The notes: a model not told the origin generated them from the letters alone. A DNA stretch of 64,000 bases from Straminergon stramineum (GCA_963920665.1 OY987270.1:16332019-16396018), one strand, 5' to 3'. Shown: positions 45,190-59,146, counted from the first letter of the stretch. Numbers and translations: made by a program.

Positions 45190-48100
45190 CTAAACAGTAT
45201 TCTACAGTAGGATACCCAAGTAGCTCTTTCGTATGCATGGGGTCAAAGTTAAATCTTTAAACTTAAGATTGAAAGTTATTGTACTTTTATAACAATGTGC
45301 TTCAAATTGAGCTCACCTACCAATTGCATAATTAGTAGTTTTGTAATAAGAGAAGATGCACTAAGATGAGTTCTATTTTATATTCATTTTTTCAATTGCA
45401 AGATTGGTGTCGATGTACTATAAAGAATTTGATGGAAAAAAATAAAATAAAATAATAGAAAGAGAGAGAGAGATTCTTAATTAAAAACAAACATTAGAAA
45501 TAAACATTAATTTTTTTACCTAAACTCAAAACTAAAGGATATTCACCACCGTTGTTGTAATATGGGTTTGATTGATGTCTATGATTTTTGCAAGTCCAAA
45601 ATCATAAATATAAACCTCTAGATCATCATCTAATAGGAAATTGTTTCTTTTAAATATGATTTGTGTGATTCATAAACTTACAATGTGATAGAGCCTCATG
45701 ATACAAAATTCAACTATTCAGCTAGTGTACACCTTGAATATGGTATAGAACCCCTAGTGCAAAAAAACTTACAATAATATTGACTAGGAAGACAAATAAA
45801 TGAGGAAACAAAGATGATGAAAGCATAACTTCGGAATGATAGTGACTCACTAGCTCCAAGACACTCCAAAAATAAGTCTAAAAAAGATAGAGGAAAAAAA
45901 GACATGATATCCTTGTAAACGTGTCATATATGAAAGTTTTATTGAAAAGAAGAGCAGAGCATTGAAGGCAATTTGTTAGATTGATACTTTCTTTTGAGAT
46001 TGGACAGGGAATAAAATTTAGGAATCCACTAGTAAAATGGTTGGGAGGAAATATCGTGTGATCCTTATGTAGGTAGGTGAACGTTGCTTTTTATTTAGTA
46101 GTGGATATTAGATTCTAACAAGCATATATAGTGGTAGGGTAGGATAGGGCTACAATGTTAGTTCTTGAGATAATTTAGAATGACCACCTCACAATTTGAC
46201 AATGGTTGTTTTATGTCTTGAAAGCATTGGCTTAGATTAAAGGCTGCTAATCTTAATGTCTTCTAGTCCAATGTGACTCCATTATTGATTAAATTAATCA
46301 TGTAGTTGTTGATTATGAGTACATGGACGCTTTAGATAGCATTATATCTGATGGTCATGATCCACTCTACGGATCATTTTGGAACTTCAAGCATTGTAAC
46401 AAAACATGGTTAAAAAAATCGCTCTCAAAATCAAGTGCGGTTCTTTTGACCATGGTTCTATGTAGGCCTACTATATACGTAGTCAACATTTTTTGGCAAT
46501 TACTGACTACAATTTTTGAATTTTGGATCACATAATATACTAATATATTTTTGGAAAGATTTTGAAAATACCTTTTCAATGGTTTATTACACGCTCCAAA
46601 ATCCAAAAAATTACAATTGGAAATTGCAAAAGGAGCTAATTAAAGGCTCACTATGCACGCATGGACAAAAATGTAGTCAAAAGAATTGCACTTGAAATTG
46701 AGTGCAGATTTTTTACTATATTTTATTATAGTGAAGTTAGCTTGCTTTGTAATTAGAATAAATGAAATTGATGTGGCCATCAAAAAAATGTAAGCCATCC
46801 TTGGTGTTTCTTAAGTAGTTAAGTCTTCTACAATATTGAAAATTAAATCTTTTGTCAATCACCTCTAATTTCATATCGCATTAGATAGTTCGCATGCTAT
46901 AGGTTGGTAAGTTGGTATACCTTAAATAATTGTAGGATAACATGATATCAAACAATCTGAAATGGACTTCCTCGTCAACTAATTATCTTTTAAAAAACTT
47001 ATATTAAATGTGATAGATGCATTTTGTTTTAAAATATTTCATATTAACAACAAAAGAAGACAACTTTATCTTCTCTAACAAGGTTCATTTTTCATTAAAA
47101 CTTAGAAAATAGCCCCAATCCCTTCCATATACAAAGTTATTCTTTTTACATATTCTTCAATCCTTTCAGGCAAAGCATTAATATCCTTATCAAATTCTTT
47201 TAGACGTTTCCTTACCATTGGAAAGGCCATATATTAGACACTAGGATAGTTCTATTTAATTTTGATGTTCATATCAACTTCTAATAACCCCTATTTTTCT
47301 TGAGAAGCAACAATAAACAAGTAGTAGATCATTTTTATTTACTATGTACTTACCCAAATATGACTTTTATTAGTAGAAGAGAAGATTGCAAATCTCTTTT
47401 CAACATGTAGAAGGTCCTTTCATTGTTATTACTAGAACATCATCTACAATTTCAAACGACATTTAAAATTCATCAATTTTTAGGCCAAATCTTCTTCCTA
47501 AAGATGTTTTGTAGCATCAATTTCTTGCGCTTGCTATCACTACGTAAAGCATGACCTTGTAGAGGTCCTACATCATTTTTAAGATGTTTCTTGTGGTATT
47601 TTCATAATTATCAACTCTCACTATTTCTAAACCTATAAATGTTTGAACTTATTGCAAGTACTTAACAAAAAATATACTAACCTTGACATACTTTTATCAA
47701 TGAACTACCAAAATTGGAGACTTAAAATCAGCCTAAAAATTTCCAATAGTATTTAAAAGATTATTCTGAGTAGATGTTGAAGGTTGAAGATTAAAATGAC
47801 ATTCGTGACTTAGACGTTCAATTGATTATGTAAAATACAAAAACCATCAATCACATTTAACCTTCTATTCCATCATGTAAGCTCTACACAATTTGTTTTG
47901 TCTTCATCACACTCAATAAGAATTGGTTATGAAATCTTAAGCTTTGATTTTTTTTATTTCAAAATTTAAGTCATACAAATAAATTTATCCTCATTAATAC
48001 CAAATTACCAATAGTGTACAAGAACCCTTCTTTGAAATTTTTTGATCTGGTTGTATTTAGAGTTGGTCCTTTCAAATTTTTACTTAAAAAATTGTATGTC

Positions 48101-49550
48101 ACAAAGTCCCTAGAGTTTTACAAAACCTTCAATAACTTAATAGTACTAAAATGGTAATGTTTTCCATTATCCTTGTGAGAGCACTAGATTATTCATTAGT
48201 GCTCAATTATGTATTTTGTAACATTTGAAATGCCTTAAGGGAAATTTTGTATGTGAATAGAGGTCCTCAATATTTGAGTATAAATTAATTTGTAGTACCA
48301 AAAGTCAACAAAGGATTTTAATCCAATTATATACAAGTATTATGTGAAGTTGATTTTAAAGGTAAGTTATGTGTAGAGAAAATTTCATTATAGGCTTTAA
48401 AGGAAGAAAATCATACAAGGCTAAGGTAAAGGCCTTTAAGTGTGAAGTTAGGAATGTAGGTTAAATTAGAGAGTTTGTGAAACATGTGGAAGGTGAAGTG
48501 ATGTAAAGGCAACCACCTTGCTTGTTCTTTCCTAGGTTAAGTGATCAATGATTTTTTTGGATTTACATGTTTGGAAGCCTAGATGTGTCTTCAATAATAT
48601 TTGTTGTACTAATACTCTAGCTATGATTTTAAATTAGCATGGGGACAAATTCATCTGATGATAGTGTTGAATTGAGATACATACTTTTAGCTTCAAAAGT
48701 TATTATAAACATCACAACTAATGAAATTCAATGATAACTTTTTTTAATAAAAATATTGTAGGCAATAAAGCCTTTAATATAATAAGAGAATTTGACAGCA
48801 CTCATAATCTCTACAAAAAGTTGAAAAATTGAAATATCATAGCTTGTAAACAAAAGATTAAAGATTCTAACTACATGGCACTCATCCCAATGACTAGTAT
48901 TAAATGCATCTTATCAACAGTTCAACAATCAAAAAGGCTAACAACTTTCATAATACTGTTCAAAATTATTAAAGAGAAGTATTTGTTCAAAATAAAAGCT
49001 ACAAAGTTAAAGAATGTCTCATTGTGGTATCAAATATATATCAACAACAATACATTGCCAGTCTAAGCATTATCACAAGTACACATATTACTCTTCCATG
49101 TTTGGTTAGCTACATGATAGGGAAAGTTGAACAAGGTGTAGAATGATTGTGCTTTCATCTTGATTATAAGCTCTAGATGTGTGGTTAAGCAATTTCTCAA
49201 GTGAAACTTCATAAAAAAATTTTTTACTAGACTACAAAATGATCTTTTATCTTGAATAGAGATTAAGACAATGGCAATGAAAATTTTTGCAACCTATAAG
49301 TATTCAAATAGAGCATGGAGGAGCATTGCATATTGTCAATAATCCTCCAACAACAAGTCAGTGAATTACTATCGGTGCATGGTTTTCTCAATAAATGCTA
49401 TGGTTTTTGCATGCATGAACAACACTCCAAACTCGAGTCATTGCAAGAAACAATTGTTGTTTTGGGCTCAAAACAACCTTAGTATTGCAGTTTTGTGACA
49501 TGTTGAAATAAATAATTTAAATGAAATAAAATATGAATAATTTTTACAAT
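45190..49550. other. AT-rich DNA with weak coding-like traces
   Basis: No supported gene. An (AG)n run lies at about 45457-45471. On the minus strand near 47200-47090 a 44-codon frame reads MVRKRLKEFDKDINALPERI, followed by EEYVKRITLYME. It looks protein-like, but no family is recognised and the frames around it are broken. A plausible explanation is an old transposon relic. Confidence 0.35.
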
Positions 49551-49559
49551 ATTGAGAAT

Positions 49560-51060
49560 AGTGTGTCCCTAAAAATTCAGATTAGAAAAAATTATCTCTA
49601 AAAGTTATGAACCAATAAAGCACAATGAAAAATACCAAAAAAAATGGACACTTTGATGTTGGGTTTTTAGAAAATAGTGTAAAAATTCAAAAATAAATAA
49701 TAAATCATAAATTAGAATAATTTTTCTAACTTGAAATGCTCCTTCTCAAACATTTTCATCTTTGGAAAAAAATTGTGTTCTCTATACTTGCATAAAGGTA
49801 GTTCACTTTGAGCACTTTTAGAAGGTGAATAGTTCATTATTTTAAAAAAATATCTTTGTGGACTTATATAACTTTAGTAGAAGTCCATGTATAACAATCT
49901 TAAGCTTCAAATTTGCAATTTCGGATCAAGAATAGTATTAAAAAACCTAGAATAGCTATGGTAGACATCCCATTGGAAGTTGTTTAAAAATAGTAAACTA
50001 ATTTTGAAAAACTTGAAAAACTTGCTTAATGCCTGCAACTACTGCATGTACCTTCCTTCCAATTTTCACAACAAATGGACAAATGACACAAAAGTTATGA
50101 ACAAAAAAACACTTTTTTGAGGCTAAGGGGATAAGAAATACACCAATAGAAAATTGTATCAAAGTCAACAGAAACTAGCTGACATTTTTCTGTTTTCTTT
50201 GATAGAAAATTGAAAATTCGTATTGACTTCAACACAGTTTTAGGAAATTTGCGTTCATTGTAAAGTGATTGTAAGAAACACTTCATGTTTTAAGATAAAA
50301 AAACATAATTTTTAGCCATAGGACTAGTAGTTCTATGAAGACCTATCTACACGTCAAGAATGCGCTTGTGAATCTGAATTGTTGATTTTAGGTGCATGTA
50401 GATCTAAATTGTTGATTTAGTACTATACAGTATTATATAGTACTATAGACTACTACAGAGTACTGTAGAAGCCACTAGCAACAAAAAATAGCAAAAGAAG
50501 GGTCTATTGACTTTTTATCTTTAGTAATTCAAAAAAAATTCCATAATAAAAGCCATTTTACTAGAGAAGATTGTGCTTGCATTGCACCAAGGAATTCATG
50601 TAAGAAAATTTTTCCTTCTTCGTAGCTTTTGCACAAAGGATTGTCACTTTGATTCCATGTGTGCAACCGGCACGTTGCTATTTTTACAAAAACTCTTCGT
50701 CAATCCTTGAAAAGGTAGTACTCCTCAAACATATTCAATTTGTGACTTCCAATTTGCATTTATGGGTCGAAAATAATACTATACATCCCCCCAAATGGCC
50801 AAAATAGACATCCAATTGGGGGCAAGTTAAAAATAATAAAATAATAGTTTTTCAATTTGAAAAAAAAATAGTTAATGTCTGAAACTACCACATCAATCTT
50901 TTTTCCAAATTTTACCCCAAATAGACTAATGATGCCGAAGTTATGAGCACAAAACCACCTGTCTAAAGACAAGAAGACAAGAAATAGGACAAGTGTTTCT
51001 TGCAATCACCTTGTAATACAATTTTCAAAAAATGTCAATTAGTTTTTGTTAACTGTGACA
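49560..51060. repeat. Diverged tandem duplication, spacing about 840 bp
   Basis: The blocks at about 49900-50300 and 50740-51060 share an ordered series: CTTCMAATTTGCA, AGACATCC, AATTGG, AACTAC, AAAGTTATGAACA / GAAGTTATGAGCAC, and GATAAGAAATA / ACAAGAAATAGG. A third, weaker copy may begin near 49560. At 50422-50470 a short TACTATA/TACTACAG repeat lies between them. No coding potential. Confidence 0.55.
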
Positions 51061-51069
51061 TTCTTTTCT

Positions 51070-52500
51070 TCTAGAGATGGGACAAGTGTTTCTTACAATC
51101 ACCTACTAATAAACTACATGCACAAGAATTGCAAGCTCACTATCCAATGCTTCCATGAAGTCATGACATTCATTGCACCTCTAACGTACAATAACACACT
51201 TGTAATTGTAAGTTGTCACTTTGTAAACACTAGGCAATAATATAGCATCACCTATTGCTAATATAACTAGAAAATATGACCATTGAATTCTTATTCTCTT
51301 CCCCGAAGTTCCATATTAATTCTCTTGTTTGAAATTTTTAAACTTCAAAATTAGGAGTTTAGGACCAATTGACCAAAACACTTAGACAATGAGTCAATGA
51401 CCTACAACCTTGATACTACAATTATAAATTGTTGAAACCCTAATTTTGGATAATTTAAACTTGAAACTTGAAAGTTCTCCAGTCTCCAATTCTCCACTTA
51501 AGCTTTGTTATAGACAATTGACGATAGCATACACATGAAGTACAAAAAATGAATAAATTTGTGGGAATAAAACACTTTATAATATTATTTTTGAAGTAAA
51601 ATAATTGAGTATTAATAAAACAACAATACTTGAAATTCCATTAGAGAAATTGGCAAAGTTAACACTCCGACTTTAAAAACAAACTAGCAAAGTTTGGAGA
51701 GAAGTAGGCAAGAAGAGCATTCCAAATGTTTGAAAATCTCGTGATGAAGCTTAGAGAAACCATACATTTTCACTGAAACTAGCAACATCAACATGCATGT
51801 GTAAAGAAATGCTCCTAGCAACAAGACTAATGAGAGCCTCACATTTAGTCAATAGTTGGTTCCTACCATCAAACGGCTACCCATTTCCTAGCAACAAAAA
51901 ATTAAAATTATTCATTTATTTTCCATTGGTGAGAGAACCCAACCTTTCTATGTTAAATGTTGGCTATTTTTTGCGAGTAAAAAATCATTGCATGTGATTT
52001 AAGAAGATTTAATACCAAAGTCAATTGGTGGAAGTGGGAGAAATCAAGTTAAAGGTAACTTGAATTAATGCAAAAAGTTGAAGTTTTGAATTTGAAAGGA
52101 GCTTTTGAAGATAAGTCAAGTAGATTTTGCAACATAAAAGGGGGGCCAAGTGGAACAATCAAAACACATCCTCATTTTTCCAACTCCTATCAATTCTTCT
52201 ACTTTCTAAGCTACTTTCTAATTTCTATACTTGATAGTTTATAAGAATATCATTTCTCTCTTCTCCTTTTGCCACCTCTTTTTCTCTTGCCTACAATTTT
52301 CAAAGTACTTTTTGTTAAGTGTTTTTTTCCCATTGTTAGCTTTTTTTAAAGTTAAGACTTGCTTTATGTGGACTTAATGTATAAGAGTTCTGCTTAGTTG
52401 ATTAGAAAATGGCCAATTGCCTTAGAATACCAAGATCTTCTACTTTGGGCATTTGTAGTGTACTACTTCGTTAATATTTTGTTTTTGAACAAGGTACAAG
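51070..52500. other. Intergenic DNA, nothing recognised
   Basis: No gene, RNA or bounded repeat is seen. The open frame at 51797-51997 lacks recognisable features. Confidence 0.5.
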
Positions 52501-52526
52501 AGTGTATTATTTTGTAAGTTGTATGA

Positions 52527-52940
52527 AAAGCTAAGTTTCATTTGTTTGGAACTTATGTGCAAAAGTTATGTGTGGTTGATTAAGTAGAGGTCTAAATCCA
52601 CTACCGTGATATTATATTGTTTGTTTCTTTTCTTTGTGTCTTAGTCTTCTTGCAACATCTTCTTTTTTATATTAGACAATGAGTTGAAACTTCTTAAGCT
52701 TTTAGATCTTATTGTTGGGATTTTAGAAAACTAAGGTTCACATTGTTTGGAGCTTATGTTAGTTATGTGCAAAAGTTATGCCTAGTTGAGTGAAGAAAGG
52801 TCTAAGTCCACCATTGTAGGGGTTACATAGTGGATTTCTTTTCTTTGTGTCTCAATCTTCTTGTGACATTTTCTTTGTTATTTTAGACAATAAATTGAAA
52901 TTTTTTGAGCTCCTAGATCTTGTTGTTGTAATTCTAAAAA
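52527..52940. repeat. About 200-bp tandem duplication
   Basis: CATTTGTTTGGAACTTATGT at about 52538 recurs as CATTGTTTGGAGCTTATGT at about 52742. Both are followed by GTGCAAAAGTTATG, AGGTCTAA(R)TCCAC, TTTCTTTTCTTTGTGTCT and TTAGACAAT in order. Confidence 0.75.
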
Positions 52941-52957
52941 TCTAAGTCAATTTAGAT

Positions 52958-52990
52958 TTGGAATTAGGAGGAGACTGTAACATCCATTTG
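52958..52990 (+). mobile_element. LTR-retrotransposon 3' junction: purine tract then TGTAACATCC
   Basis: GGAATTAGGAGGAGAC is a polypurine-tract-like run directly followed by TGTAACATCC, a start typical of many plant LTRs. The expected LTR would extend rightward from about 52974. No polyprotein is readable upstream and no second LTR was found, so this is a relic. Confidence 0.45.
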
Positions 52991-52999
52991 AGTGGAGGG

Positions 53000-54240
53000 A
53001 GTTCTATTGTCTCTCTTTGCAATTATGGTAAGTTTTTTCACCTATCTTCATTCTTCTTTACATTAGTTATGAATGAGTTTTGTTTCTCATAAAAATAATT
53101 TTTTTTCTCACTGATAAACTAGATTAATGGTTTGTCTTGGAAGGAAACAAACACAAATCTTTTTAGTTTCATTGGGGACGCCTTTTTCCCTCTAGTTCTT
53201 CAATTTCTAACTTCTTCACCTCATGCTTAACTTGAGTCAAACAAAATTGCTTCCACAGGGACTTGTATATTAACACAACATTTTATTCCAAATTGAAAAG
53301 GGAAGATCATTTTGGATTTTCACCTACTTTATGAACTAAGAGGAGATTTGTCACAACATTTGTAAGTAGATTCAACAAAATAGGACAATTGTTAAGTGCT
53401 CCTACATCAAATACTCTCTTGAACAACTTTACAAATTTAGAAAGTGATCCTTCAGTCAAAGCCATTCTTTAGGTTGTACAATAAAAGATGGTCATCAACC
53501 ACATCTTCTAATTTCAAGAAACTGACAAAAAAAATTATGGCATACATTTTGCATGCAATACAAACTCATTTTGCTTGGAGGAGTATTTGTAAGATTTGGC
53601 ACATATGAAGGAAGATATTCAGTTTTATTTGTTGACATACCTTTTGCCAATGATGCTTGGATCATTAGCTAAAGTCTAGATCCTCCAATTGCTATGTTGT
53701 TTTTCAATGCAAGAATATGTGCATTCCCTTTTGTATGTTGTTTGGACAACGGTATCTACTCCCTAATAGTGCCTTCAAAGCTGCAAATTGTGCATCACCA
53801 CAAGTTCTTGTCAATAATTTCAACACCTACCAACAATAAAGACAACACAAATATAAATTTGAAAGTACCATGATCAATTCAAAATGCAACTTAAAATTGT
53901 CAAGTTGATTGTGTTCTAACCTTATAAACAAAGGCTACAAAGTTCTATATGATAAAATACAAAGTCCCAATATTCTAAACAATGAATGCATTTCCTTAAA
54001 TAATTATGTTAATATGTACATAACTTTTCATTCATCCCAAGTAATGCTTGCATCAAAGAGTGCATTGTTTTTCTCTTTTTGATGTTGAGCTTCTTTTTCC
54101 ACATTGGTGCATTTATCTAAATACACCTTCAAATTCTTCTCATGTATAGTGGCCTCCAATAATATTACACGATTTTGAAGAAGAAAAATAACTTTTCTAA
54201 AAACTCTCTCTAGCTCCTAATACTCACAAATTGCACATCA
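53000..54240. other. Possible degraded LTR and flanking DNA
   Basis: No gene recognised. Short minus-strand frames are protein-like in places but carry many stops and no known motif. Confidence 0.35.
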
Positions 54241-54250
54241 TAGGTTTGAA

Positions 54251-55205
54251 GTGGCTAAAATTATTATGACTAGAAGCTTGATGATTGAAGAGAAGATCTC
54301 TATCATTGGAATGCACCAAGCAAGTGCCAAGGGTGTGCAAATTGTTGCCAAACTTGGACACCTTTCTTTGACTATTTACACTATGATCAAGAAATTTAAG
54401 CTTCATAGGAAGATTGTGATTCCAAAATCTCTTGGAGTTGTAAAAAAGTTGTTGGAACATGATGTCTAACTTTTCATGCATATTCTTGTCAAAGATTGAT
54501 GGCAAATACTTACAGATATCATGGACAAATCAATATTGAATGTATTAGCCAATACTATCTAAAATATTCTACATGAGGCTAACTTCTACTACAATGTTGC
54601 TTCAAAGAGGTTATTTTTAAGTGATAGGCATGTAGCTAGGAAGTTGGATTTTGCAAAATTGTACCAAACATGGATAGTTGACAAGTGGAAGTGAGTTATT
54701 TGAATTGATGAGTCCACCTTCAAGATCAGTGAAAATTATAGACAAATTCTTGTGTAGAAAAAGATTGATGAACACTTTAAGTTGTATTTTTTGGCACTAA
54801 CTTTTAAGTTGGGACATACTATAGATTTTGTAGACCTTGTGTATGAAGGACACTTGGCATGGGCCCATTCTCAAAATCCCTAAAAATGCTCTTGAATTGA
54901 TACTCATGGAAAATGATGCCCCAATACATAGGAGAAAATTCCCCCAAAACTAGTGGAAAAAGTAACGACTAGAAAAATTAGTGTGGCATGCAAATTCACT
55001 AGATCTCTATCCAATTAAAAACCTTTGAAGAATCCTAAAAGATATTGTATAAAATAAGCACATGCCTAAGAACATAGACAAAATGTAGATGGTTGTAGAG
55101 ACAAAATGGAGGGCTACTCAAGACAACAATCTTGAGGCACTAGCTTCATCCATAAGGGCAAGAATCAAGGTTGTTCTCGCAACAAAGGATGGATATACTA
55201 TCTAG
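54251..55205 (+). pseudogene. Tc1/mariner-type (Tc1-like) transposase, decayed
   Basis: The plus-strand reading follows the order of a Tc1-like transposase. An N-terminal helix-turn-helix-like region (54251-54466) comes first, then LSDRHVARKLDFAKLYQTW (about 54615-54675). Next is VDKWK-x-VI-x-IDESTFK (first catalytic Asp at 54707), then NDAPIHRRK (second Asp at 54914). HANSLDLYPIKNL-x-RILKD follows (about 54985-55040, where the usual third acid of IEN is Lys). The tail is SIRARIKVVLATKDGYTI, ending with TAG at 55203. At least ten stops or shifts break it, including TGA in place of Arg and Trp in W-K-R-V-I-W. The ANSPDLNPIENLWRILK-like context is best known from fungal and animal Tc1 elements. 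Terminal repeats were not found. Confidence 0.85.
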
Positions 55206-55421
55206 TGAAGTTGTATGTTTTAAACTCTTTTCTATCAATAAAATGTATCAATTTTTGCAAGAGTGAAAAGCACTTGCAAACCTCCCTCTCGAGAGCCCCC
55301 AAATTTGTCTTTTAGGACCTAGTGTATGTTTTATTTTATTTCATATCTTATTATTAAGTTTTATAGGTCACAACCTCCCAAAAGATTGATAATCTATCAT
55401 AGGAGAAGTACTTACCAATGT

Positions 55422-55725
55422 AGCATTAGAAAAAATTTCAGCCCTTTGAGAAGTTCCCCTCAAAGGAACGCACAGCCCCTTTGAGGAATAGTGCCACAAT
55501 AAAAAAATATTTAAAAATATATATTTTTAAATTAAATAATAAAAAATAAAGAAAATAATATTAAAATAATAATAGCAATCTGACGTGGTCGCACTAATGC
55601 CACATCAGATTTCACAATTTTGTAATTTTGAATTTATTTTAAGATTAATGTTTTAATTATTTTTTTAATTCTTGAATTGAATTGTCCCACGTGAACGAGG
55701 CTCTATAGTTCACGAGACGGGGAAA

Positions 55726-55761
<36 letters not shown>

Positions 55762-55862
55762 ATTTTAATTTTTTTCGAATTTTATTTTGACCACAGTTCC
55801 CTGCCGTTCCCTACATTCCGGGACTCACAGCCCCTTAGAGGGTTCATATTTTTTCTAATGTA
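55422..55862. mobile_element. MITE with CATTAGAAAAAAT inverted ends and internal ATT microsatellite
   Basis: The left end is CATTAGAAAAAATTTCAGCC from 55424. The right end, read inward from 55860, is CATTAGAAAAAATATGAACC. The termini then diverge but share CCCTTTGAG / CCCTCTAAG-like blocks. The interior has a short CTGACGTGG / CCACATCAG dyad and an (ATT)n run at about 55722-55757. The target duplication is unclear, perhaps TA. The superfamily is therefore open, and no ORF is seen. Confidence 0.7.
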
Positions 55863-55869
55863 ATTTGTC

Positions 55870-56850
55870 CATAAGAGCTTGGAGTACCTACAATACTCCA
55901 ATAAAGTCTCGCTTACAATAGAGAGTTTAGATGCCCTAAAATCAACAATAATTTAAGTGTATAAAATGAATTGTAAATACCTTCTCAATCTACAACCAAC
56001 ATCCAAACTTGTAAGTGCATTTGATAAATCTTGGCTAAATGAGATTTGTATTTCAAATGAGTAAATCCCGTTTAACCTTAGATTTAATTTGGAAACAAGG
56101 TAGAAGTCAATTTGTTAGCTTCACGAGTAAAGATCTCTAACAATATGAAGAAGAAGAGGATTCAAGGTCAAAGGGAGGTGCTTTCAAGTAAAAACATGCT
56201 ATGAGTCCAACAGTGGAGTCAATTTGCCAAGAACCCATACCAATCAATAGATTTCTTAGAAGGTAATAAATAATGAACCTTCTTGGAACAAGTACAAAGT
56301 AATGAGCTTGCACTTGGAGTGTAGAATCCTTTAAAATTCCAGTCTTGAGTTTTGGTTTTTCTTAATAGTAGAAGTTTGGATTTCAAAAAGTCAACCACTA
56401 CAATTAGACTCAATAAATTCTTAGAAAATACACAAGTTGTGGTAAAATTCCAATCAAAATTAGGATAGAGTTTTTTGTGATAATGAGATATTCCAATAAG
56501 TTTCAAGGCATTCCAACACTAATAAGTACCCAATCAAACAACTCCATCAAATTCCAACGTTTTTTTAAACTAATTCAAGGCATTGATAAGAACTACAAGA
56601 ATATATAACATCCAAACAAAGCCAAAGAAGAGTCTTTTCATATTCTTGCAACCCCTCTAAACACTCAAGGCAAGTCAAAATCTTTAAAAAGTGCAAATTC
56701 CATCATCCAAAATTTTTACGATTTTAAATTTTGGAGATTACAATTTTAACAAGTCCAAATGAATTTGGAATAGGGGATTTCTGAGTAATTTAGGCTAATT
56801 TGGGTCTTTGAAGCCAATGTTGCATCTTTTTGCTATTAGGAGCTTCTCTC
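55870..56850. other. AT-rich intergenic DNA, nothing recognised
   Basis: No supported gene or bounded repeat. Confidence 0.5.
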
Positions 56851-56929
56851 TGAAAGTTAGAAATGAGTCCAATAGTGCATTTGACTTATTTTGATAATTA
56901 GCGGTTAATTATTGAGAAATCTTGGAGTT

Positions 56930-57200
56930 AAACAAGAAGAAGAGGCCTTTGGAAAATGTGTAATTTTCCTCCCTTTCTCCCCCTAAAACACCCTTTTTCT
57001 TGTGTGCTACCTTGCCGCTCAAATAGTCCATTTTAACGGTTGGTCAATTTGACCAAATTATGTCAATTTGATTATTAAAGCATTCTTGCTCATTTTGTTG
57101 TGATTTGTGGAACTTGTTTTGAAGGAAATTGGGATCCATTCAAAATTTGTCTTCTTTCCTTGGTGGTGACTATTTTCTTATTATTCTAACCATTTGGTAC
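56930..57200. repeat. Dispersed repeat family C, copy 2
   Basis: It shares with 13850-14250 the ordered blocks TTTCTCCCCCT, CTTGTTTTGAAGGAAATTG, TCCATTCAAAA and a late TGTCTTCTTTCCTTGGTG-like stretch. Confidence 0.45.
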
Positions 57201-57209
57201 TAACACTAA

Positions 57210-59110
57210 GAAATTTCAATCAAATCTCGACAATGCTAGTAGTTGAGATTTGTTAGAGCTTCTTCTTATTTGTGATGTCAAATTTGACACAAGCTCCTTG
57301 GTGTGAATTCCATTTCTTTTAGAAATTCCCTAGAGCCTTGAAATGTGAACTCATTGTGTTCAAAATTGTTTTATTTTCAAATTTGAGATTGTTGATGACA
57401 ACATGTAGCATTCTATCTTTGATGTAATTGCCCAAAGCCTCCCTTGTTATTACTTTTCCCAAGCGCATTAGTATGCCATACAATGAAGCTTTGCCTAAGT
57501 TATCCACTGTGATTTAGACCTTGTATAAATTCTTCCATGCTCCTTTTTGTTAGCTTTTGCCTAACCTTTTAGATGATGTGACACTCATTCTTTTCCTTTT
57601 TTTTCCAGTTAATCTCCTTTATTAGAGTGGTGGTGAATCTTGACAAGTTCAAGATCAATGCAATTGGAATCATATTAATCCAATGAGTACTAAAATTGAT
57701 ATGAATTTTCAAACACATTTGGTGCAAAAATATAAAATTGTTAGTAGGTGGGGGTCATGACCATTTTAAAAAAGGGTTAAGTTTACTACTTTGCCCCCCT
57801 AAACATGTTTGATGCGTATTGGGGAAGCACAAATTTAGCATTCTAAAATAACCTCTTTTATTGCTTGAAGCTACAACTTATTCTAACAAGCTTTTGTTTA
57901 CAACTACACCCAATTGAACCAACATTTAATGAACCATATCTTTATTAGTCTCTTACCATCCATAAACAGATATGAATCTAATATCATTCTTTTTTAAGAG
58001 CACCCAATTTCTTGCTCAAAAAAAAACTTACATACCCTACAAAAATGGATGCCATTTGTTGTGCAAATGGAAGGGTCCAATAGATGTTGGAATTGATACC
58101 ACACAAACTAGCAATTTAAATATCTTGGGATCAACTCCAAGAAGGTCACATATTTTTCAGAGGTATGTGCTTGTTTAACAACTCAAACCTAAGTGACAAT
58201 ATAATTTTCCAATTAAAATTGTAATTTTTGTAAATTTTTGAAGTGATCTGCCCTAAAATTACAAAACCATTTATAGTGTGGAGTCATGGATATCCTATAA
58301 ACAACCCATATTGATTGCTCTCCCATATATCCAATGACACTTATGGAGGTTCAAGATGCCATGCCCTATCCCCAAGCTAAAAGGAGTCTAAAATGATCCT
58401 ATCTCCAACGTACATCTCCCCCATCTCTATTACCACCTTTTTGCAAGTATAAAATTGTTTTGCCATTGTCCTAAATAAGTCACAATGCAAACTCATAGTG
58501 ATGATTTTTTAAGAAACTGAAGGATTTGGACAATATGTTAAACAATATTGGGGCCAAAAGTAGGATGACAAAATTAGGCAGCTAATGGAAATGCATTGGT
58601 CTACCTTGTATGTGCACTTTCATGTTGATATGATAACCCAGTTTGGGTTTCAAGGATTTGGTACAATAATGTATATCCATGCAACAGATAACAGGAAATG
58701 CAAAGCTGCAAAGTACAAGTAGAGGCACGACACAGTTGTACAACGGAAGTTGTGTGCAACTTCTTTGCAACAATATCAAAATTTCTATGGCACTCAAGGA
58801 ATGCATTTCTTGTCATTTGATAGCAGGAAAGATGGTTAACAATGACAAAATAGTTGTTGTCTCCTTATTCCTTTTAGCCCCTGAAGGCCCAAGGAGTCAT
58901 TTTTGAGCCTCTCACCTGTTCAACAAGTCAAGGTTTTAACTTCATATTCCTACATTCTAAGAAGTATATCTAGATGGACTTCATATTATGATGTTCATAT
59001 TCATGGGGGAAGCTCAAAAGTACAATTGACATCATATAACAAGCTTGATGTACAATGTGCACTATCAATCAAAGTTCAAACTTGTGAAAAAGTAAAGAAA
59101 TTGCTTAGAT
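57210..59110. other. Intergenic DNA with an orphan P-family right end
   Basis: No supported gene. CTTGAGGGG followed by TTAA at 59120-59123 resembles the right end of the 26.75-kb P-family subfamily, but no left partner was located. It lies 19 bases left of the next intact member. Confidence 0.4.
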
Positions 59111-59146
59111 CTTGAGGGGTTAATGCATACCATTTGAAACTCTTAA

